This document shows positions 6,741 through 10,236 of a DNA stretch of 10,236 bases, one piece after another. The translations under genes and the position numbers were made by a program. The DNA comes from Treponema sp. Lineage in GTDB: Bacteria > Spirochaetota > Spirochaetia > Treponematales > Treponemataceae. The number at the start of each line of letters is the position of its first letter. Position 1 is the stretch's first letter. Location of the stretch: NCBI GenBank assembly GCA_003447785.1, contig DLYJ01000260.1:1-10236 (forward strand), read 5' to 3'. Below the pieces are notes generated by a model. It had not been told where the DNA came from. It worked only from the letters and a program-made list of their open reading frames with translations, and searched no databases.

Positions 6741-9097
6741 TATGCTAATCCCAGTTCCTTAAAGAGCTTTTTGTAAGTATCAAACTGTTCTGACTTAGCA
6801 AACTCTGCGATTTTGTCTTCAGGAAGGTTTTCAAGAAGCTGGTCCATGTAAGACAATACAGATTTGATTTCTGACTTTAAATCGCCCGGGAGTGTTTCTT
6901 TTTCTGCCATATCGCTATCAGCACTCTGTGCAAGATAATCAAGCTTTTCGTCAGTAAGTGTTTCACTGATTGTCGGTTCAGGAGTGTTGATTGCCTTGTA
7001 ATCTTCTGTAGCGTCAAGACTGTCTTCTGCAACATCGTCAAGACTGTCTGCAACGTCAAGGTCGTCATCCTGTGAAGTTACGCTGTCCATCAGATCTGTT
7101 GAACTTGATTCAACGAGAATGTCATCTGTTTTTGGAACTGAGATTTCATCCGGAAGTTCAGCTTCTGCTTCAGGTTCGTTCATATCGATGTTGATTTCGT
7201 CCAGGGCCGGCTCTTCAAGGGTTTCGTTTGCAAAATCCATTGAAAGGTCTGAGCCTTCGCTGAAGTCTTCGTCAGGAATTTCTACATCAGTTTCTGCAGA
7301 ACCAAGAATGCTTTCTTCCGGAAGTTCTGATTCAGGTTCGATTTCGTCACTGTTAACAAGTGAACGTTCAGCAGTAGATTCATCAGAATCACTGCTTTCC
7401 GGCAGAATAATATCGTCAGCTGAACCTGCGTCATCTGCCATACCCATGTCTTCAGAAGCCGGTGCTTCCGTTACATCTGCAGTGTTGAGAATGTTGTCAA
7501 GTTCGTCCGAAGAAAGGGCGATTGTATCGTCTTCATCCGTTCCGCTGAAGAATCCTGTGTTTTCTTCCTGTGGAGCGGTTTCAGCAACTGCATTATTGTT
7601 TTTGAGTGTTTCAAATTCACTTTTCAGTGAGGCAATTTCTGTTTTCAATGAAGAAAGTTCACCAACAATCTGATCAAAGATTGCTGTCATCTGTGTAGAA
7701 GGTTTTTCTTCAACTTCTGTTTCTTCAAGAATAGGTGCCTTGATTGTTTCTGCAAATTCTGCCGCATTTGAATCTGTTGTTTCTGGAACTGCAGGTGTGT
7801 CGTCGAGAAGGGCAGAAGTTTCTTCTTCAAATGTATCAGGAATATCTTCTGAAATGTCCAGTGAATTGTCTTCTGTGTTTGCAGAAAGATCTTCGATTTC
7901 TTCGCTTACAATTTCCGGTGCCGCATTTTCTTCAGGGATGTCTGCAACTTCACGTACGAGGCTGTCTTCCTGGCTTCCGATGCTTACTGTGTTTCCGTTT
8001 TCGTCAGTAACGTCACCCATGATTGCGTCAACATCAAAGTCATCATCTCCGTCTGCAGTAAAGCCTGCTTCAGGTTTTGCTTCTGTTACGCTGTCTGCTT
8101 CGAGAGGAACATCATCATCGTCTGCAACAACTGTAAAGTCATCTTCTTCTGCTGGTGTTTCTGAAGCCGGTGCTTCGGCAGCCGGTGTTTCTTCAGCAGC
8201 TGTTTCTTCCTGAGCAGGAGCTACAGGAGTTTCTTCTTCTGATGAATCATCCATTCCGAATTCAGAAAGGTCAACGCTTTCCATTCCGTCGTTTGATGCT
8301 GAGTCAGATGATGAATCTGAGTCGCCTGAATTCAGGTCATCAAGTCCGAATTCACTCAAATCCACTGATTCAGTACCGGCCGGATTGTCTTCGTTGATTT
8401 CTTCTGAAACCGGTGTGTCTTCAACCGGAGCAAAGTCAGCAGATTTTGAAACGTCTGCTGCAGGTGCGTCGTCAAAAGAAAGGTCAATGTCAAAAATATC
8501 ATCTGAACCTGACTGTGCTGCAGGTTCTTCTTCTGTAATTACAGGTTCGTCAAGGCTGTCTGGAGTTTCAGACACATTTGTGTCTTCTGCACCAAATGTG
8601 TCCAGGGAAACTTCTTCTTCAGCAGGTTTTTCCTCAGCATGGCTTTCGGCTGCCTTTGCGGCTTCTTTTTCTCTTATCTTGTCTTCGTCAGGACCTGTTT
8701 CAAATACGCCGTCTGTAATAAATTCATCAAGGGAAATCTCTTCTTCCTGTCCGGAAAGAACTGCTTCTTCATCAGTCGGAGTGTCTGTAACTTCAGGTTC
8801 TGTTACAGGTGTTTCTTCTGCGGCGTCTTCAAATACATTGGCTTCGCCGGATGTTGACTTAGTAATTGCAGAAAGTTCTTCAGCAGAAAGGGCAGTGTCG
8901 TTATTATCATAAGCGTCTGCCATGTTTGCAGAATCATCGATTACATCCAGGTCTGAAAAATCAGGCAGGTCTGTATCAATGTTGAATGTATCTTCTTCAG
9001 TCGCTGTAGAATCAGTTGAGGAATCTATAGTTTTTGGTGGGGTTTTAACCCATACTCCGTAACTGTCAAGTTCGTTTGTTTTATCGGATTCGCTCAT
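6740..9097 (-). CDS. Large, highly acidic, low-complexity protein with conserved-looking ends (putative scaffold)
   Basis: First gene of the operon, 785 residues, dominated by Asp, Glu, Ser, Thr and Ala with few basic residues, so strongly acidic and mostly disordered. There is no signal peptide or membrane helix. Ordered-looking parts stand out. An N-terminal YGVWVKTPPKT (13-23) carries the early aromatics and lysines. A short coiled coil lies at about 470-500, with heptad-like SSLKTEIASLKSEFETLKN. A C-terminal helical module at about 736-785 (SVLSYMDQLLENLPEDKI at 746-763) is richer in Lys and Phe. The acidic arms carry repeated short motifs of the (V/I)xLxxF type (121-126, 163-169, 245-251, 275-281) and an ALSxxEL motif (69-75, 527-533). 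Overall plan resembles acidic hub proteins such as FimV, without evident homology. ATG at 9097 is backed by GGGG six bases upstream. Existence is well supported; function is not known. Confidence 0.8.
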   Translation of the reverse strand: MSESDKTNELDSYGVWVKTPPKTIDSSTDSTATEEDTFNIDTDLPDFSDLDVIDDSANMADAYDNNDTALSAEELSAITKSTSGEANVFEDAAEETPVTEPEVTDTPTDEEAVLSGQEEEISLDEFITDGVFETGPDEDKIREKEAAKAAESHAEEKPAEEEVSLDTFGAEDTNVSETPDSLDEPVITEEEPAAQSGSDDIFDIDLSFDDAPAADVSKSADFAPVEDTPVSEEINEDNPAGTESVDLSEFGLDDLNSGDSDSSSDSASNDGMESVDLSEFGMDDSSEEETPVAPAQEETAAEETPAAEAPASETPAEEDDFTVVADDDDVPLEADSVTEAKPEAGFTADGDDDFDVDAIMGDVTDENGNTVSIGSQEDSLVREVADIPEENAAPEIVSEEIEDLSANTEDNSLDISEDIPDTFEEETSALLDDTPAVPETTDSNAAEFAETIKAPILEETEVEEKPSTQMTAIFDQIVGELSSLKTEIASLKSEFETLKNNNAVAETAPQEENTGFFSGTDEDDTIALSSDELDNILNTADVTEAPASEDMGMADDAGSADDIILPESSDSDESTAERSLVNSDEIEPESELPEESILGSAETDVEIPDEDFSEGSDLSMDFANETLEEPALDEINIDMNEPEAEAELPDEISVPKTDDILVESSSTDLMDSVTSQDDDLDVADSLDDVAEDSLDATEDYKAINTPEPTISETLTDEKLDYLAQSADSDMAEKETLPGDLKSEIKSVLSYMDQLLENLPEDKIAEFAKSEQFDTYKKLFKELGLA
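8246..8371 (-). repeat. Tandem protein-level repeat ESVDLSEFG(L/M)DD in the acidic protein
   Basis: Residues 243-254 and 273-284 of the acidic protein repeat a 12-residue unit that differs only at Leu/Met, separated by a Ser/Asp-rich spacer. The two copies use different synonymous codons (for example the Leu and Ser codons of DLSEF). The repeat is therefore maintained at protein level rather than being a fresh DNA duplication. Weaker copies occur at residues 121-126 and 163-169. Confidence 0.75.
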
Positions 9098-9103
9098 ATT
9101 TTT

Positions 9104-9107
9104 CCCC
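9104..9107 (-). promoter_or_regulatory. Ribosome binding site (GGGG in AAAGGGGA)
   Basis: Read on the minus strand, AAAGGGGA precedes the ATG at 9097 with a six-base spacer from the last G of the GGGG run. It is the clearest Shine-Dalgarno in the window and fixes the start of the acidic protein. Confidence 0.65.
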
Positions 9108-9189
9108 TTTGAAAAGAATATTTAGTTTTATAATTGAATTATCGGCATAATATTGAAAATTCAACATAAAAATAAATATTTATTATTAA

Positions 9190-9218
9190 ATTATATCATG
9201 TTATTTCTGCAAAGTCCA
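9190..9218 (-). promoter_or_regulatory. Predicted sigma-70 type extended -10 promoter of the Maf operon
   Basis: On the minus strand a perfect TATAAT (9190-9195) has the extended -10 TG one base upstream (TGATATAAT). It is 17 bases from TGGACT (9213-9218), which matches four of six positions of TTGACA. Transcription would begin near 9183, leaving a leader of about 85 bases before the acidic protein's ATG. It is the best promoter-like sequence seen upstream of the five-gene operon. A/T-rich context makes chance matches to -10 elements common, hence moderate confidence. Confidence 0.55.
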
Positions 9219-9281
9219 TGATAAAAATATTTTGATTTTTCTGCTCAAAAAAAACGGCCTGTATGCCGAAAATTTAACATA

Positions 9282-9776
9282 ATGAAAAAAAATCGGTTTC
9301 TTGTTGCCGCAGCTGCTGGTACTTTTTTTTATGTATTGATTTCGTTTATGGGTGGAAGGGACGGTCTTCTCTCTTATAAACAGCAGCTTGAGCAGAAGAG
9401 AATTTTGAGTACCAGAACAGAAAGTCTCCAGAAAACTCACGACAGCCTCAGTCTTGAATGTACTGCACTTGAAAATGACATTGCAGTAATTCAGGGACTT
9501 GCCAAAAAACTTGGCTACGTAAGTGACGGGGACAAGATCGTTAAAATTAATGGTCTTTATTTTTCTGACGGAGAAGTTTATACTTGTGGTACTCCTATCA
9601 GAGCAACTGAACCTGAATATTTACCTGAATGGGTAGGAAAATCCGTAGGAGTTTTTGTATTTTTGTTCGTATATTTATATATGATTTGGCAGGATTTTAA
9701 GTCCGGTTATTTCAGACGAAACAAAAAAACTGTATTCCTGGAGGGCGTTCCTGTATATGATTTGCCGCAAATCTGA
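9282..9776 (+). CDS. FtsB/DivIC-like septum formation protein with an extra C-terminal membrane helix
   Basis: A 164-residue membrane protein. A short basic start (MKKNR) leads into TM1 at about 7-24, then a coiled coil at about 30-75, then ARKLGY-like KKLGYVSDGDKIVKI (75-89). This is the order seen in FtsB/DivIC, where the coiled coil pairs with FtsL at the division site and recruits later septum proteins. Bacterial FtsB is typically about 100 residues with one membrane helix. Here an extra segment follows the GDKIV motif, with two Cys overall (60 and 102), then a second hydrophobic helix at about 119-137, and a basic C-terminal tail (FRRNKK, 144-149). That places both ends in the cytoplasm with the coiled coil outside. 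No good Shine-Dalgarno precedes the ATG. The gene overlaps the next one by 20 bases. FtsB-like identity rests on architecture and one short motif, so moderate confidence. Confidence 0.65.
   Translation: MKKNRFLVAAAAGTFFYVLISFMGGRDGLLSYKQQLEQKRILSTRTESLQKTHDSLSLECTALENDIAVIQGLAKKLGYVSDGDKIVKINGLYFSDGEVYTCGTPIRATEPEYLPEWVGKSVGVFVFLFVYLYMIWQDFKSGYFRRNKKTVFLEGVPVYDLPQI
9740..9745 (+). promoter_or_regulatory. Ribosome binding site (GGAGGG) inside the upstream gene
   Basis: GGAGGG lies 11 bases before the ATG at 9757, within the coding region of the FtsB-like gene. It supports the ATG that makes the two genes overlap by 20 bases. Spacing is slightly long but the match is strong. Confidence 0.6.
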
Positions 9777-10236
9777 TTCTGAATCGGCCAGTATTGCTGC
9801 CGATTATATCCGCCGTGGAAAGGTTGTAATTCTTCCCACAGACACCGTTTATGGTTTTTCAGGAATTGTAGACGGGCGTCATTATTCATTTCATACCGAC
9901 AGAAAAATTTGTGAAATTAAGGGCCGCGCAGAAACTAAACCCTTTATCCAGCTCCTTGCAAGTCCTAAGGACCTTAAAAAATATACCCGCGATGTTGTGC
10001 CTGATGAACTTCTGGCAAAATGGCCGGGACCTCTGACAATCATTGTTCATACATTTGAAAAGGGCGGCTCAATCGTTACTACCGCCTTCCGCTGTCCGGG
10101 GGATGAATGGCTTCAGTCCGTCATTGCAAAATGCGGTGCCCCTGTTTATTCAACAAGCGTAAACCTGAGCGGTCAGCCGATTATCAATAACGTTGCAGAC
10201 ATTAAATCTACCTTTGGTTCTAAAGTGGATCTGATT
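9757..10236 (+). CDS. YrdC/Sua5-family L-threonylcarbamoyladenylate synthase (TsaC-type), cut by the window end
   Basis: The frame stays open for 160 codons to the last base, so the 3' end is missing. The YrdC domain is plain: PTDTVYGFSG (28-37), the nucleotide and substrate-binding KGRAETKPF (55-63), WPGPLTIIV (87-95), FRCPGDEW (108-115) and YSTSVNLSGQP (128-138). Such enzymes make threonylcarbamoyl-AMP from threonine, bicarbonate and ATP, the first step of the universal t6A37 modification of ANN-decoding tRNAs, in the cytoplasm. TsaC has about 190 residues and Sua5 about 340 with an added C-terminal domain, so the missing part decides between them. A YciO-like paralog cannot be excluded. 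The usual STSANLSG reads STSVNLSG here, a conservative change. The ATG has a strong GGAGGG upstream and overlaps the preceding gene, implying co-transcription. Confidence 0.85.
   Translation, partial: MICRKSDSESASIAADYIRRGKVVILPTDTVYGFSGIVDGRHYSFHTDRKICEIKGRAETKPFIQLLASPKDLKKYTRDVVPDELLAKWPGPLTIIVHTFEKGGSIVTTAFRCPGDEWLQSVIAKCGAPVYSTSVNLSGQPIINNVADIKSTFGSKVDLI

Larger units (their letters stand above)
9098..9281. other. Divergent, A/T-rich regulatory intergenic region
   Basis: This 184-base gap separates the acidic-protein operon from the FtsB-like gene and is the largest gene-free stretch in the window. It holds the leftward promoter described separately and the Shine-Dalgarno for the operon's first gene. 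It also contains a perfect 6-base-arm palindrome around a single G (9130-9142), the imperfect element TTGAA-AA-TTCAA (9153-9164), and a small hairpin CGGC-6-GCCG (9255-9268) next to eight A residues (9247-9254). I could not identify a convincing rightward promoter. No RNA gene is apparent. Confidence 0.6.

Noticed and set aside
8246..8371. Recent tandem DNA duplication in the acidic protein gene
   Set aside because: The two motif copies use different codons, so it is an old, protein-level repeat and not a recent or mobile DNA repeat.
7119..8912. Several long plus-strand open frames (7119-7673, 7740-8213, 8385-8912) opposite the acidic protein gene
   Set aside because: They are Ser-rich shadows of the Glu/Asp/Ser/Thr codons on the other strand. 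They lack ribosome binding sites and look like low-complexity mirror translations, while the minus-strand frame is continuous and has a clear start.
9201..9440. Minus-strand 79-residue frame across the divergent promoter region
   Set aside because: It overlaps the FtsB-like gene and the predicted promoter, has no recognisable domain and no good ribosome binding site.
1..10236. CRISPR arrays, insertion sequences, tRNA or rRNA genes, toxin-antitoxin or defence systems
   Set aside because: I saw no regularly spaced repeats, transposase motifs, terminal inverted repeats with target duplications, cloverleaf-type sequence or defence-domain motifs. The genes are closely packed and fully accounted for.

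Overview
The window looks like chromosomal DNA from a spirochaete, most likely a Treponema. The evidence is the gene content: two tandem DUF115/MptE-like (Maf) proteins of treponemal type, a small lipoprotein with a relaxed spirochaetal lipobox, and a very acidic treponemal-type protein. Base composition is moderate to low in G+C and genes are tightly packed with overlapping starts. The genus call is inference from family resemblance. I see no insertion sequence, phage gene, CRISPR array, tRNA or rRNA.

Layout. Left (1-1686, + strand): a uracil phosphoribosyltransferase with unusual terminal extensions, overlapping by 8 bases a TPR lipoprotein that starts with TTG. These converge on the next block at an all-A/T inverted repeat (1681-1704). 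Centre (9097 back to 1713, - strand): a compact five-gene operon with all junctions overlapping or within 3 bases. In transcription order it encodes a 785-residue highly acidic protein, a 287-residue protein I do not recognise, two paralogous DUF115/Maf-type proteins, and a two-pass membrane protein ending in a degenerate GGDEF-like domain. A good extended -10 promoter sits upstream at 9190-9218. Right (9282-10236, + strand): a divergently transcribed FtsB/DivIC-like protein with an extra C-terminal membrane helix, overlapping by 20 bases a YrdC/Sua5-family threonylcarbamoyl-AMP synthase that runs off the window.

How the genes may work together. The central operon is the interesting part. Maf proteins in other bacteria glycosylate flagellins, and treponemal periplasmic flagellar filaments are known to be glycosylated. 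Here two diverged Maf paralogs are translationally linked to a predicted scaffold-like acidic protein, an unknown soluble protein and a receptor-like membrane protein whose GGDEF domain has lost its catalytic and inhibitory-site residues. A membrane-anchored, possibly nucleotide-sensing surface or flagellar glycosylation machine is a reasonable hypothesis, but it is inference. The flanking genes (pyrimidine salvage, lipoprotein, division, tRNA modification) look like ordinary housekeeping genes with some unusual architectures.
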